Shown one piece after another: positions 44,412-53,840 of a DNA stretch of 64,000 nucleotides. The stretch spans positions 357,393 to 421,392 of the forward strand of contig NZ_CP061179.1 in assembly GCF_017355405.1 (NCBI RefSeq), read 5' to 3'. Every line of letters begins with the position of its first letter. Position 1 is the first letter of the stretch. The notes beneath the pieces were generated by a model. The model was not told the DNA's origin. It did not search any database and worked only from the letters and a program-made list of their open reading frames with translations. Source of the stretch: Roseomonas haemaphysalidis (GTDB taxonomy: Bacteria; Pseudomonadota; Alphaproteobacteria; Acetobacterales; Acetobacteraceae). The translations under genes and the position numbers were made by a program.

Positions 44412-45818
44412 TCATTCATTGCGATGACGGGGGCCACCCCCAGCCATGGCGCCCGCGATGCGGCCCATGGCCACCGCTGTCAGCAGCCCGTTGCCCGACA
44501 GGTAGCCCTCCGCCCGGCTACCTGACACGCCGCAGGCTGCGCCCCCGGCCGCGAAGAGGTTGGGCAGCGCCGTGCCGTCCGGGCGCAACACGCGGGCTTC
44601 CCCATCCGTGGTCAAGCCGCCCTGCGTGTGGAACAGCGCACCTGTGACACGCACGGCGCGAAAGGGCGGCTGCAATGGCGCCACGCCCTCGAAAGCACGG
44701 CCGTAGCGGTCCTTCCCCTGCCCCGCCTTACAGCCCTCCACCCGCTCCAGCGTGTCACGCAGCGCGGCGGGGGGCAGACCGGTGGCCTCGGCCAGCGCTT
44801 CGATGCTGGGGGCCGAGATGATAGCGCCCGCGGCCTCGGCCTGGCGGAAGTCCTCGAATTGCCGGGCAATGCTGGCGATGCGCTCGTCGAACACCGACCA
44901 CGCTATGGCGCCGGGCTGGCGCAGCACGCTGGCGGCCTGTTCGGAATAACCGTGGCTTTCGTCGGAAAAGCGCCGGCCTTCCGCGTTCACCTGGATGCCG
45001 CCTTCCATAATGGTGGCCCAGGTGATCAGGATGCCGATCGGGTGCGCGACGGAGCCGTGTCCCTGATGGCCGGACAGGTGCCGCGTGCCGGCGCCCAGCG
45101 CCTCGCCCCAGAGCAATGCCTCGCCTTGGTTGCCGGGGTGGCCGAAGTACAGCGCGCCGGCCAGCGAGGGTACGTGCCGCGCCACCAGATCCGGATTGCC
45201 GCCATAGCCATTGCAGGCCAGCACCAGCGCGTCGCAACCCACCTGCTCCATGCTGCCATCCGGCCGGCGCAGCGCCACGCCGCGGATGCAACCGCCGTCA
45301 TCGGCGAACAAATCTGTCACCTGCGCATCGCACAGGATGTCGATCCCCGCCTGCTCCACCGCGTTGCGCAGCCGGTCCACCAGTTCCTCGCCGGACCGGC
45401 TGGGCAGGCCGTGCATGCGGCAAGCCGAATGGCCGGGGTAGCGGAAGTCGGTGATCACGGAGAAATCCAGCCCGTGACTGTCCGCCAGCCATTCCAGCGT
45501 GGGGGCGATGCCTTCCGTCGCGGCACCGACCAGCACCGGGTCCGGCTCGCCATCCGCCTTGCGCATGATGTCGGCGGCGAAGAGGGCGGGGCTGTCCTCT
45601 TCCCCTGCCGCCCGCTGCCAGCGGGTGCCCGGGGCCGGGATCAGGCCGGCGGACAGGGCGGTGGAGCCGCGCGGCACGGCGTCGCGCTCCAGGACCAGCA
45701 CCTCGGCGCCCGCCTCGCCCGCCGCCAGCGCGGCTGTCAGCCCGGCGGCACCGGCGCCGACCACCAGCACGGGCACGGTGAACTCAAAGGCCGCACCGCC
45801 GGCGGGCAGGATGCTCAT
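44412..45818 (-). CDS. FAD-dependent oxidoreductase, fumarate-reductase flavoprotein type
   Basis: A protein of 468 residues from ATG 45818; the frame is open further upstream only as a shadow of the neighbouring genes. The FAD site VLVVGAGAAGLTAALAAGEA lies at the N-terminus, GSTALSAGLIPAPGTR follows, and the FRD-like end is HTQGGLTTDGEARVLRPDG, then FAAGGAACGVSGSRAEGYLS. Relatives include tricarballylate dehydrogenase and ketosteroid dehydrogenases. Last gene of the minus-strand catabolic operon, overlapping the hydrolase gene by 4 bases. A role in oxidising or reducing a carbon-carbon bond of a carboxylic acid is inferred. Confidence 0.87.
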   Translation of the reverse strand: MSILPAGGAAFEFTVPVLVVGAGAAGLTAALAAGEAGAEVLVLERDAVPRGSTALSAGLIPAPGTRWQRAAGEEDSPALFAADIMRKADGEPDPVLVGAATEGIAPTLEWLADSHGLDFSVITDFRYPGHSACRMHGLPSRSGEELVDRLRNAVEQAGIDILCDAQVTDLFADDGGCIRGVALRRPDGSMEQVGCDALVLACNGYGGNPDLVARHVPSLAGALYFGHPGNQGEALLWGEALGAGTRHLSGHQGHGSVAHPIGILITWATIMEGGIQVNAEGRRFSDESHGYSEQAASVLRQPGAIAWSVFDERIASIARQFEDFRQAEAAGAIISAPSIEALAEATGLPPAALRDTLERVEGCKAGQGKDRYGRAFEGVAPLQPPFRAVRVTGALFHTQGGLTTDGEARVLRPDGTALPNLFAAGGAACGVSGSRAEGYLSGNGLLTAVAMGRIAGAMAGGGPRHRNE

Positions 45819-46429
45819 GCGGCGCCGAGCTCCGCCATCGCCTCGGCGATGGTGGCCACGCGGCAGACCGGGCGAAGCGCGGCAATGGCCGTGTCGTGCA
45901 CCTCGGCGGAAAAAGCGGCGCAGCCGTCGGACAGCACGGTCACGTCGATGTCCCGGACATGCGCTTCCCGGACCGTGGAGGCGACGCCGCCATTGGTCAC
46001 GATGCCGCCGACGATCAGCCGGCGGATGCCGCTCTTGCGCAGCACCCATTCCAGCCGGGTCATGTAGAAGGCCGAGTAGGCGACCTTCTCGACCAACAGG
46101 TCGGCCGGCTGCAACTCGTCCACCAACTGGTGCCCCCAGGCACCGGGCTGGAAATCGCCCTTCCGCAGAAAAGGCCGCAGCGAAAGCAGGTGTGGCGAAA
46201 CGATGGGCTCGCCACCCTTGCCCGGCACCAGGGTGAACTGTGTGGAAACCACCCAGCCGCCGCTGGCCTGCAGCCCGCGGGCCAGCGGCGCGAGGCGCGC
46301 CGGCAGCGCAGCGATGGCCGGCGCCCCCTGCCCGCCACGGGCATAGGCGCCGTCCGGGTGCACGAAGTCGTTCTGCAGGTCGACGATCAGCAGCGCCGTG
46401 TCCTGCGGGGGGATGGTCTCCTGGCTCAT
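45815..46429 (-). CDS. Isochorismatase-like hydrolase lacking the usual cysteine
   Basis: A protein of 204 residues. The family Asp (ALLIVDLQNDFVHPDGAY) and Lys (LVEKVAYSAFYMTRLEW) are present. In the nucleophile loop the sequence is GGIVTNGGVASTVREAH, so Gly stands where cysteine hydrolases of this family have Cys (TN-x-CV). True isochorismatases such as EntB and PhzD also have Gly there and cleave a vinyl ether without a Cys nucleophile. A conventional amidase function is therefore doubtful. It overlaps both operon neighbours by 4 bases. Confidence 0.87.
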   Translation of the reverse strand: MSQETIPPQDTALLIVDLQNDFVHPDGAYARGGQGAPAIAALPARLAPLARGLQASGGWVVSTQFTLVPGKGGEPIVSPHLLSLRPFLRKGDFQPGAWGHQLVDELQPADLLVEKVAYSAFYMTRLEWVLRKSGIRRLIVGGIVTNGGVASTVREAHVRDIDVTVLSDGCAAFSAEVHDTAIAALRPVCRVATIAEAMAELGAA

Positions 46430-48480
46430 GCCGCGGCCTCCACGATGACGTTGCCGAGCTCATCCACCCGCGCGGACAGCCCGGGGTCCACCACTGTTGT
46501 GGCGTCCGGTTGCTCCAGGATGGCAGGACCCGGAATCACGGCGCCCACCGGCAACTCCAGCCGCGCGAAGATCGCGGCCTCATGCCAGGCGCCAGAGAAC
46601 CAGACGGGACGCGTGCCCCGCGCCGCCCCTTGGACAGAGGCGCCGGCTTCCGGCGCCAGGGCGCGCAGGTCGAAATGCGGCCGGCGGCCGACGGCGGCGG
46701 TGCGCAGGTTGACGATGCGCGCGGCGACACCTGGCAGCAGCCGGCTGAAGGAGGTGCGGTAGCTCTCCTCGAAGGCCCCGCGCACCACCGCTTCCGTCAC
46801 GCCCGTGGTACCGCCCGACACTGCGACGGGCAGCGGCACGGACACGGTGTGCGTCTGGCCGGCGTAGTGCATGTCCAGCGCGAAGAGGATGTCGATCCGC
46901 TCCACCGGCAGTCCGGCCTCGGCCACCACGGCGCGCACCGCCGCAGCCTCGGCCACCATGCGCCGGTCCAGCGCGGCGGCGTCCAGCCCTTCCAGCATCA
47001 GGTTCAGCGTCTGCACCTGATCGTGGCGGATATCCGCGATCACGCAGCCAAGGGCGGAAGTGACGCCGGGATAGCGCGGCACCAGCGCCGCCTTGAGGCC
47101 CACGTCGCGGATCAGCGCACCGGCATGCAGCGCGCCGCCGCCGCCGAAGGGCACAGCCGCGAAGCGCGACGGGTCGTGCCCGCGCTCGATCGACACCAGC
47201 CGGATGGCACCTGCCATGTGGCCGTTGGCGACCCGCAGGATCGCCTCCGCCGCCGCCATGGCGTCGAGCCCCAGTGGCTTGCCCACATGCTCCAGGATGG
47301 CGGCCTTGGCGGCCTCCACATCTAGCCGTGCCAGCTTGCCGCCGATGGGGCGCTCCGCGTTGATGCGGCCGAGCACCACGTTGGCATCCGTCAGCGTCGG
47401 ACGAGTGTTGCCCTGCGCGTAGCAGACGGGGCCGGGGCGGGAGCCGGCACTTTCCGGTCCCACCTGCAGCAGCCCGCCGGCATCGACGCGGGCGATGGAG
47501 CCGCCGCCGGCGCCGATGGTAGTGATCTCGATCATCGGCGTGCGGATCACCAGGCCGAAGTCGATGGTGGTCTGCGCCGCCAGCGCGGTTTCCCCGCCCA
47601 CCACCAGTGAAACATCGAAGGACGTGCCGCCCAGATCACCGGTGATGACGTCCGGGAAGCCCGCCGCGCGGGCGATGGCCGCCGCCGCGATGACGCCGGC
47701 CGCCGGGCCCGACAGCGCGGTGCGCACCGGCAGCCGACGCGCGGAGGCCGTGGACATCACGCCGCCGTTGGACTGAACGATGTGGAAGCGGCCGGTGAAG
47801 CCGTCGCTTTGCAGCGCGGCGTCCAGCTTGCCGAGGTAGGAGCCCACCACCGGTTGCAGGTAGGCATTCAGCGCGGTGGTGGAGGTGCGCTCGAACTCGC
47901 GGATCTCAGGCAGGATCTGGCTGGAACAGGCGATGGTGTCGCCGGTCCAGACCTCGGCCGCCGCCGCCAGGGCCGCCTGCTCGTTGGCCGGGTTGGCATA
48001 GGCGTTGATGAAGACGATGGCCAGCGCCTCGGCGCCCTGTGCGATCAGCTGTCGCGCGGCGGCGCGCACCTCCTCCGCATCCACCGGCTCGCGGATCGTG
48101 CCGTCGGCCAGCACGCGCTCGCCCACTTCCAGGCGCATGTCGCGGTCCACCACGGGCACGAAGTCGCCCCACAAACCCCAGGTGCGGAGCCGGTCGCGGC
48201 GGCGCATCTCCAACACGTCGCGGAAGCCGCGCGTGGTGATCAGCCCGACCCTGGCACCCTTGCGCTCCAGCAGCGCGTTGGTGCCGACGGTCGTGCCGTG
48301 CACGACGGAGGCGAGCTGCGACACCGGGCCGAAGGTCCGCAACCCGTCCAGGAAGCCCACTGCCTCGTCGCCGCGGTTGGACGGCACCTTGGCGGTACGG
48401 AAGCGCCCTTGCGCCTCATCGAAGCAGAACAGGTCGGTGAAGGTACCGCCGACATCGACCCCAACGATCGTACCGCTCAT
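46426..48480 (-). CDS. hyuA: Hydantoinase/oxoprolinase family protein A (HyuA-like)
   Basis: An ATP-binding subunit of 684 residues. The actin-fold motifs are complete: IVGVDVGGTFTDLFCFDE at the start, VVHGTTVGTNALLERKG, ITGDLGGTSFDVSLVVGG, the TIGAGGGSIARVDAGG loop and GPESAGSRPGPVCYAQG. Family members use ATP to open lactam or hydantoin rings (5-oxoprolinase, N-methylhydantoinase) or to phosphorylate ketones for carboxylation (acetone carboxylase). It overlaps hyuB by 4 bases, so both subunits are made together. The substrate within this operon is unknown. Confidence 0.93.
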   Translation of the reverse strand: MSGTIVGVDVGGTFTDLFCFDEAQGRFRTAKVPSNRGDEAVGFLDGLRTFGPVSQLASVVHGTTVGTNALLERKGARVGLITTRGFRDVLEMRRRDRLRTWGLWGDFVPVVDRDMRLEVGERVLADGTIREPVDAEEVRAAARQLIAQGAEALAIVFINAYANPANEQAALAAAAEVWTGDTIACSSQILPEIREFERTSTTALNAYLQPVVGSYLGKLDAALQSDGFTGRFHIVQSNGGVMSTASARRLPVRTALSGPAAGVIAAAAIARAAGFPDVITGDLGGTSFDVSLVVGGETALAAQTTIDFGLVIRTPMIEITTIGAGGGSIARVDAGGLLQVGPESAGSRPGPVCYAQGNTRPTLTDANVVLGRINAERPIGGKLARLDVEAAKAAILEHVGKPLGLDAMAAAEAILRVANGHMAGAIRLVSIERGHDPSRFAAVPFGGGGALHAGALIRDVGLKAALVPRYPGVTSALGCVIADIRHDQVQTLNLMLEGLDAAALDRRMVAEAAAVRAVVAEAGLPVERIDILFALDMHYAGQTHTVSVPLPVAVSGGTTGVTEAVVRGAFEESYRTSFSRLLPGVAARIVNLRTAAVGRRPHFDLRALAPEAGASVQGAARGTRPVWFSGAWHEAAIFARLELPVGAVIPGPAILEQPDATTVVDPGLSARVDELGNVIVEAAA

Positions 48481-50123
48481 GCCACGTCTCCCTTCGAGAC
48501 ATAGCCCATGCGGCGGTCGCGCTCGGCGGCCGCCGTGTCACGCGCGGCGGGCTCGCCCCAGCCGCCGCCGCCCGGCGTTTCCAGCCGCACGCGCTGCCCG
48601 GCCTTCAGGCGGATGTCGGTGATCTTGCTGACCATGGGCGGGGACTGCTCGCCCTCGTCGCTTTGCCAGGAGAAGCGGTTCAGCGCGGCGCTGCCGCCGC
48701 CATGCACGCCGAAGGGCGCAACCTTGCCCCGCTCGCCCAGCAATGACACGCTGGCATCCGTCAGCGCCTCGATCTCGTAGACGGCGCCGAGGCCGCCGCG
48801 ATGCTGGCCCATGCCGCCGGAATCCGGGCGCAGCGCCCATTGCGTGAACATCACCGGGTAAGCGGCCTCCAGGATCTCCACCGGCGGGATGGTGGCGGTC
48901 GAGATCGGGTTGTTGGCGTGGTTGAGACCGTCCGTTTCCGGATTGCCACCGAGTCCGCCACCAAAGAACGAAAACATCACCCAGCGTGAGCCATCGGCGC
49001 GGTGGCCGGCCAGCGACAACGCATTGATGGTGCCGAAGGGCGCCGCCGTGGCGCGCGCCGGATCCGCCTTGGCGAGTGCACCGAAGATCACGCCGATCAG
49101 CCGCAGCACCGTCTCGGTATAGCCGGCCACGGGCTTGGGCGCCGTGGCGCTGAGCAGCATGCCGTCCGGCACCACGAAGGTGATGGGGCGGAGGCACCCG
49201 GCATTGGCCGGCACCTCCGTGAAGACGTGCTTCAGCGCCACGTAGCAGCCGGCGATGGTGGTGGAGCGGGCGATGTTGATCGGCCCCTGTGCCGGCGGCG
49301 AGGAACGGGAAAAGTCCAGCACCATGCCGTCGCCCGCGATGGTCAGGTCCAGCGCGATGGTCAGCGGGTCGTCAGTGATGCCGTCGTTGTCCAGCACGTC
49401 CTCGAACGAATAGGTGCCGTCCGGCAGGCTGGCGATGGCGGCGCGCATCAGCGCCTCGGCGCGGGCCGAGAAGGCGGTGAAGGCCTCGGCCACCAGCGCC
49501 TCACCATGCTCGTCGATCAGCGCGGCCACGCGCTTCTCGCCGAGGTCCAGCGCGTTGAGCTGGCCGTTCAGGTCGCCCCAGTTGGAGGTGGGCACGCGGG
49601 AGTTGGCGGCCAGGATGTCCAGGATGTCCTGGCTGACCACGCCGTCGCGGATCAGCCGCACGGGCGGGATGCGGAAGCCTTCCTGGAAGCTTTCGGTGGC
49701 CTTGGGATTGTAGCTGCCTGGCACGTTGCCGCCGACATCCAGCCAGTGCCCGGCCGAGGCCATCCAGCAAAACAACCGCCCCTGGCGGAACACCGGCCGC
49801 ACCAGCCGCATGTCGTTGAGATGCGTGCCGCCCTCGTAGGGGTCGTTGAACAGGAAGGTATCGCCCTCCCGCAGGTCGCCCTCGCGCGCCACCTTGCTGA
49901 TCACCGCCTTCACGGCAAAAGCCATGGCGCCGACGAAGATCGGCAGCCCGCTGGTGCCCTGCACCAGGGTCTCGCCGGTTTCCGCGTGGTAGAGGCCGTG
50001 GCAGGCGTCCTTGGCCTCGGCGATGATCGGATTGAAGGCGGAGCGGAACAACGTCGCGTCCATCTCGTCCGCGATCTGCTCCAGCCGGCCCTTCAGGATG
50101 GCCAGCGTGACGGGATCGATCAT
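48477..50123 (-). CDS. hyuB: Hydantoinase/oxoprolinase family protein B (HyuB-like)
   Basis: A catalytic subunit of 548 residues with the family pattern DPVTLAILKGRLEQIADEMD at the start, FLFNDPYEGGTHLNDMRLV (metal-binding Asp/His region), GRLFCWMASAGHWLDVGGNV and PGSYNPKATESFQEG; the C-terminal region is rich in Gly with a final RLETPGGGGWG. It pairs with the HyuA-like protein directly downstream and overlaps the lyase gene upstream by 4 bases. The usual length and all landmarks are present. Confidence 0.93.
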   Translation of the reverse strand: MIDPVTLAILKGRLEQIADEMDATLFRSAFNPIIAEAKDACHGLYHAETGETLVQGTSGLPIFVGAMAFAVKAVISKVAREGDLREGDTFLFNDPYEGGTHLNDMRLVRPVFRQGRLFCWMASAGHWLDVGGNVPGSYNPKATESFQEGFRIPPVRLIRDGVVSQDILDILAANSRVPTSNWGDLNGQLNALDLGEKRVAALIDEHGEALVAEAFTAFSARAEALMRAAIASLPDGTYSFEDVLDNDGITDDPLTIALDLTIAGDGMVLDFSRSSPPAQGPINIARSTTIAGCYVALKHVFTEVPANAGCLRPITFVVPDGMLLSATAPKPVAGYTETVLRLIGVIFGALAKADPARATAAPFGTINALSLAGHRADGSRWVMFSFFGGGLGGNPETDGLNHANNPISTATIPPVEILEAAYPVMFTQWALRPDSGGMGQHRGGLGAVYEIEALTDASVSLLGERGKVAPFGVHGGGSAALNRFSWQSDEGEQSPPMVSKITDIRLKAGQRVRLETPGGGGWGEPAARDTAAAERDRRMGYVSKGDVA

Positions 50124-50995
50124 TCAGCGGCGCCCTTGAAGGAATCGTAGCTCTGGCCCAGAGCCAGCATCTCCGGCGTGCCGATCAATGCGTTGAGCTG
50201 TGTGAAGTCGAACATGCGCTCCGCGAAGGGCGCGTTGCTGCCATTGGCGGCCAGCGAGCGATAGTAATCCTGCGCCGCGCGGGCCAGGGCGCGCACGATG
50301 CCGCCGGGAAAGATCACCAGCCGGAAGCCCATGGCACCGAGGTCGTCGGCGGATGAGATCGGCGTGTCGCCGCCCTCCACCATGTTGGCGAGCAAGGGAC
50401 GCTTGCCCCCGAGGCTTTCCACCACCTTGGCCATCTGCGCGCGGTCGCGCGGGGCCTCCACGAACAAGACGTCGGCGCCCGCCTCGGCATAGAGATGCGC
50501 ACGGTCCAGCGCGGCGGACAGCCCCTCCACCGCGACTGCGTCGGTGCGGGCGATGATCAGCGTCTCCTCGCTGGCGCGGGCATCGACGGCAGCCTTGACC
50601 TTGCCGGCCATCTCGTCTGCCGGGATCAATGCCTTGCCTTGCAGGTGGCCGCAGCGCTTGGGCAGCGTCTGGTCTTCCAATTGAAGCGCGGTCGCGCCCG
50701 CCCGCTCGAACATCCGCACGGTGCGCTGGGTGTTGAGCGCGTTGCCGTGGCCGTTGTCCGCATCCACCACCAGCGGCAATGCCACACGGTCTCGGATCAA
50801 CGCCACGGTCTCGGCCATCTCGGCCATGGACACCAGCCCGATGTCGGGGCGGCCGAGGCGGGTATAGGCGACGGCGGCACCAGAGACGTAGAGCGCCTCG
50901 AACCCCGCACCGGCCGCGATGCTCGCGGTCAGCGCGTCGTAGATGCCGGGTGCCACGACGGGGCGCGGCCCTGCCAGCCTTTGCCGGAAGCTCAT
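50120..50995 (-). CDS. Isocitrate lyase/PEP mutase family protein
   Basis: A TIM-barrel protein of 291 residues. The active-site loop LEDQTLPKRCGHLQGK carries the K-R-C-G-H signature of lyases (methylisocitrate lyase, dimethylmalate lyase, oxaloacetate decarboxylase), with the metal-binding segment VDADNGHGNALN before it. The Cys acts as acid/base in C-C cleavage, so a lyase splitting a 2-hydroxy-acid into pyruvate-, glyoxylate- or succinate-like halves is expected, not a phosphonate mutase. It overlaps both its operon neighbours by 4 bases. Confidence 0.9.
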   Translation of the reverse strand: MSFRQRLAGPRPVVAPGIYDALTASIAAGAGFEALYVSGAAVAYTRLGRPDIGLVSMAEMAETVALIRDRVALPLVVDADNGHGNALNTQRTVRMFERAGATALQLEDQTLPKRCGHLQGKALIPADEMAGKVKAAVDARASEETLIIARTDAVAVEGLSAALDRAHLYAEAGADVLFVEAPRDRAQMAKVVESLGGKRPLLANMVEGGDTPISSADDLGAMGFRLVIFPGGIVRALARAAQDYYRSLAANGSNAPFAERMFDFTQLNALIGTPEMLALGQSYDSFKGAAE

Positions 50996-52389
50996 AGGGA
51001 TTCTCCTGCCAGCAGCGCATGCAGCGGTGCCAGGGTGGTGGCCGTGCCCAGCGCCATCACCGCCTCCGCCACGCGGGCGGCATGGGCGTGGCCCCAGACG
51101 GGGTCGGCCAGCTCATGGAACTTCGCGACGATGTCCGAGGCCGCGAAGGGGTCCTCGGTATCGCCGCGGTTGGTTTCGACGGCAGCCTCGCGGACGGTGC
51201 CATCGCGCAACAGCACGCGCAGGCGGGCGGGGCGGAGCCCGGGCAGGCGCGCCGTCAGCGCCGGGTCCTCCCGCACCACCACGCGGGCGGCGAGCGCCAG
51301 CGTTTCGGCCTGGTGCAGCGCCGGCTCGCGGAAGGCGGGCACGGTCGCCGCGCCGTGCACGATGCTGGTGGCCAGCGCGAAGGGCAGCGAGAACTTGGCG
51401 GACAGCATGTTGCGCGGCTGCGGCAGGTCCAGCTGCGCGGCCCAGACATAGGTATCCACCTCGATCCGCTCGATCGCGGCGGCGTCCAGCGGCGCCTCGG
51501 CCTGAAGTGCCGCCAAAGCATCCAGCGCGCCGTGGGTGTAGCGGCAGGCAGCGTGGCGCTTGAAGTAGTTGCGGGCGATCTCCCAGCGCGTGCCGAGATC
51601 CTCGACCATGTCTTCCGGCCGGAAGTCCTCGGCGATGATGCCGCCATAGACGGCGCCGACACCATCCGTTTCACCGATGAACCCGGACTGCGCCAGGTCC
51701 CAGGCCAGGAGGCCAAGCTGGTTGGACAGGCCGGCATAGCTGTTCCGCACCGTCGCACCTTCCAGCATGGTGCGCCGGCTGGTGGACAGGCCGAAGGAGG
51801 AAGCGATGTTCAGCACCTCGCGCATCCGGTCCGCATCCCCTCCGTGCAGCGCGGCCACCGCCAGCGCGGCGCCAACGGTGCCCCAGGTGCCATGCGGGTG
51901 CATCGTCACCCGCAGCTTGCTGCTGATGCCGATGCGCGCGCCGATCTCGTAGCCCAGCGCCAGGGCACCCAGCACGGCGGCGCCGGTCGCATCGGGCCGT
52001 GCCGCCAGCACCGCCGGCACGACATGGATGCCGGGGTGGCCGCGCGCATACTGGTTGCCTTCGTCCAGCTCCAGCATCGTGCCGGCGGTGCCGTGCGCAA
52101 AGGCATTGGCGCCGGGTGCCAGCGATACGCCCCCGCCGATCACCGGCAGGCTGCCAGACTGCGTCGCGGCCAGGCGCGGCAGCAGCACCCGCAACTCCGG
52201 CTCCTGCATGCCCGAGGCGATGACGCCGATGCTGTCCAGCAGCACCAGCTTGGCGCGGTCCATGGCTTCCGCCGGCAGATGTGCCGGGCGGAAATCGGCG
52301 GCGAAGCGCGACCATTGTTCCAACCAGGGTGGCGTGCCCTGTTGCAACAGCACGGAAGCAGGCTGGACGCCGGGGGTGACGATGCTCAT
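50992..52389 (-). CDS. MmgE/PrpD family protein
   Basis: A protein of 465 residues from ATG 52389; the open frame beyond is the ABC gene in another frame. Family landmarks: KLVLLDSIGVIASGMQEPEL, NAFAHGTAGTMLELDEGNQ, YEIGARIG, MHPHGTWGTVGAALAVAALH and YFKRHAACRYTHGALDAL. PrpD dehydrates 2-methylcitrate to 2-methylaconitate, and relatives include cis-aconitate decarboxylase and iminodisuccinate epimerase. It is placed between the transporter genes and an ICL-type lyase, with 4-base overlap to the lyase gene, which favours a dehydratase step on a di- or tricarboxylate. Confidence 0.9.
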   Translation of the reverse strand: MSIVTPGVQPASVLLQQGTPPWLEQWSRFAADFRPAHLPAEAMDRAKLVLLDSIGVIASGMQEPELRVLLPRLAATQSGSLPVIGGGVSLAPGANAFAHGTAGTMLELDEGNQYARGHPGIHVVPAVLAARPDATGAAVLGALALGYEIGARIGISSKLRVTMHPHGTWGTVGAALAVAALHGGDADRMREVLNIASSFGLSTSRRTMLEGATVRNSYAGLSNQLGLLAWDLAQSGFIGETDGVGAVYGGIIAEDFRPEDMVEDLGTRWEIARNYFKRHAACRYTHGALDALAALQAEAPLDAAAIERIEVDTYVWAAQLDLPQPRNMLSAKFSLPFALATSIVHGAATVPAFREPALHQAETLALAARVVVREDPALTARLPGLRPARLRVLLRDGTVREAAVETNRGDTEDPFAASDIVAKFHELADPVWGHAHAARVAEAVMALGTATTLAPLHALLAGESL

Positions 52390-52396
52390 GCAAGCC

Positions 52397-53098
52397 TCAC
52401 AGGCCGAGATACACCCGGCGCAATTCGGGATCGTCGCGCATGTCGGCGGCGGCGCCGTGCATGGCGAAGATGCCGTTTTCCAGAATAAAGGCGCGGGAGG
52501 CGATCTCCAGCGACTGCACGACGTTCTGCTCCACCAACAGGATCGGCAGGCCATCGGCATTCAGGCGACGGATCAGCGCGAACATCTCCTCCACCAGCAG
52601 CGGCGACAGGCCAAGGGAGGGCTCGTCCAGGATCAGCAGGCGCGGCTCGGCCATCATGCCACGGCCGATCGCCAGCATCTGCTGCTCACCGCCCGACAGC
52701 GTGCCGGCGAATTGACGGATACGCTCCCGCAAGCGGGGGAAGGTCTCGAACACCCGCTCCAAATTGGCGCGGCGGCGGGGCTTGCCGCGCCGATAGCTGC
52801 CGAGCTCCAAATTCTCGCGCACGCTCATATTTGGAAAGATCTTGCGCCCCTCCGGCACGTGGATCAGTCCCGCCGAGACGATGGCGTCCGGGCTGGCGCC
52901 CGTAATGGCGGAGCCATCGAAGCGGATAGCACCCGCAGTGGCCGGCAGAACGCCGGACAACACCTTGTTCAACGTGGTCTTGCCAACGCCGTTGGCCCCC
53001 AGCACGGCAACGATCTCACCGCCGCTGACAGCCATGTCCAGCCCGCGCAACACTTCCACCGGGCCATAGCCGGCCCGCAATCCGGACACCTCAAGCAT
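52397..53098 (-). CDS. livF: Branched-chain-type ABC transporter ATPase (LivF-like)
   Basis: A protein of 233 residues from ATG 53098 (MLEVSGLRAGYGPVEVLRGL); it overlaps the LivG-like gene by 8 bases. Walker A is GANGVGKTTLNKVLSG, the ABC signature FAGTLSGGEQQMLAIGR and Walker B LLILDEPSLGL, followed by LVEQNV. LivF-type ATPases energise import of branched-chain amino acids, but this family also serves amides, urea and carboxylates, which better suits the enzymes encoded in this operon. Confidence 0.92.
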   Translation of the reverse strand: MLEVSGLRAGYGPVEVLRGLDMAVSGGEIVAVLGANGVGKTTLNKVLSGVLPATAGAIRFDGSAITGASPDAIVSAGLIHVPEGRKIFPNMSVRENLELGSYRRGKPRRRANLERVFETFPRLRERIRQFAGTLSGGEQQMLAIGRGMMAEPRLLILDEPSLGLSPLLVEEMFALIRRLNADGLPILLVEQNVVQSLEIASRAFILENGIFAMHGAAADMRDDPELRRVYLGL

Positions 53099-53840
53099 GC
53101 GGTGCCTCCGCCTTGATGCGATCGGCGGCACCGTGGCCGAGATAAGCCTCGATCACCACGGGGTCGGCGCAGACGGCGCGTGGCGCGCCTTCCGCGATCA
53201 TGCGGCCCTGCGCCAGCACATGGACATGGTCGCACAGGTTCATCACGGCCTGCATCACGTGCTCGATCATCAGGATGGTCACGCCGCGGTCGCGGATGGT
53301 GCGGATGACCGGCAGGATGTCGCGCACTTCCGAGGGGTTGAGACCGGCCAACACCTCGTCAAGCAGCAGGAGGCGCGGTTCGGTGGCCAGGGCGCGGGCC
53401 AGCTCCAGCCGCTTGCGCCCGGCGACGGTGAGGGCGGAGGCCGGGCCGTCCAGCATGGAACCGAGGCCCACTTCGCGCGCCACGGCCTCAGCCCGCACAA
53501 GCGCCTCGGCACGGCCGGGGTGGCGCAGATACGCGCCGACCGCGATGTTGTCGCGCACCGACAGCCCCGCGAAAGGCTGCACGATCTGAAAGGTGCGGGC
53601 GATGCCCCGGCGGGCACGCAGGTGCGGCGCTTCCCGCGTCACGTCCTGGCCGTCAAACTCGACGCTGCCGGCGCTGGGTTCCAGAAAGCCGGAGATCAGC
53701 GCGAAAAGTGTGGTCTTGCCCGCGCCATTCGGCCCGATCAGGCCGGTGATGGCGCCGGCGGGCACCTGCAGGGAAGCGCCATCCACCGCCAGAAGGCCGC
53801 CGAAGCGACGGGACAATCCGTTGACCGAAAGAAGGCTCAT
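53091..53840 (-). CDS. livG: Branched-chain-type ABC transporter ATPase (LivG-like)
   Basis: A protein of 249 residues. Walker A is GPNGAGKTTLFALISG, then RGIARTFQIVQPFAGLSV as is typical for LivG, the ABC signature region ALTVAGRKRLELARAL (degenerate, as often in LivG), Walker B LLLLDEVLAGLN, and IMIEHVMQAVM. Its start overlaps the stop of the LivM-like gene by 4 bases. It pairs with the LivF-like protein as the heterodimeric motor. Confidence 0.92.
   Translation of the reverse strand: MSLLSVNGLSRRFGGLLAVDGASLQVPAGAITGLIGPNGAGKTTLFALISGFLEPSAGSVEFDGQDVTREAPHLRARRGIARTFQIVQPFAGLSVRDNIAVGAYLRHPGRAEALVRAEAVAREVGLGSMLDGPASALTVAGRKRLELARALATEPRLLLLDEVLAGLNPSEVRDILPVIRTIRDRGVTILMIEHVMQAVMNLCDHVHVLAQGRMIAEGAPRAVCADPVVIEAYLGHGAADRIKAEAPHA

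Noticed and set aside
50120..50995. Reading the ICL-like gene as a phosphoenolpyruvate mutase of phosphonate synthesis
   Set aside because: The K-R-C-G-H loop is that of lyases, and no phosphonopyruvate decarboxylase or other phosphonate gene is nearby.
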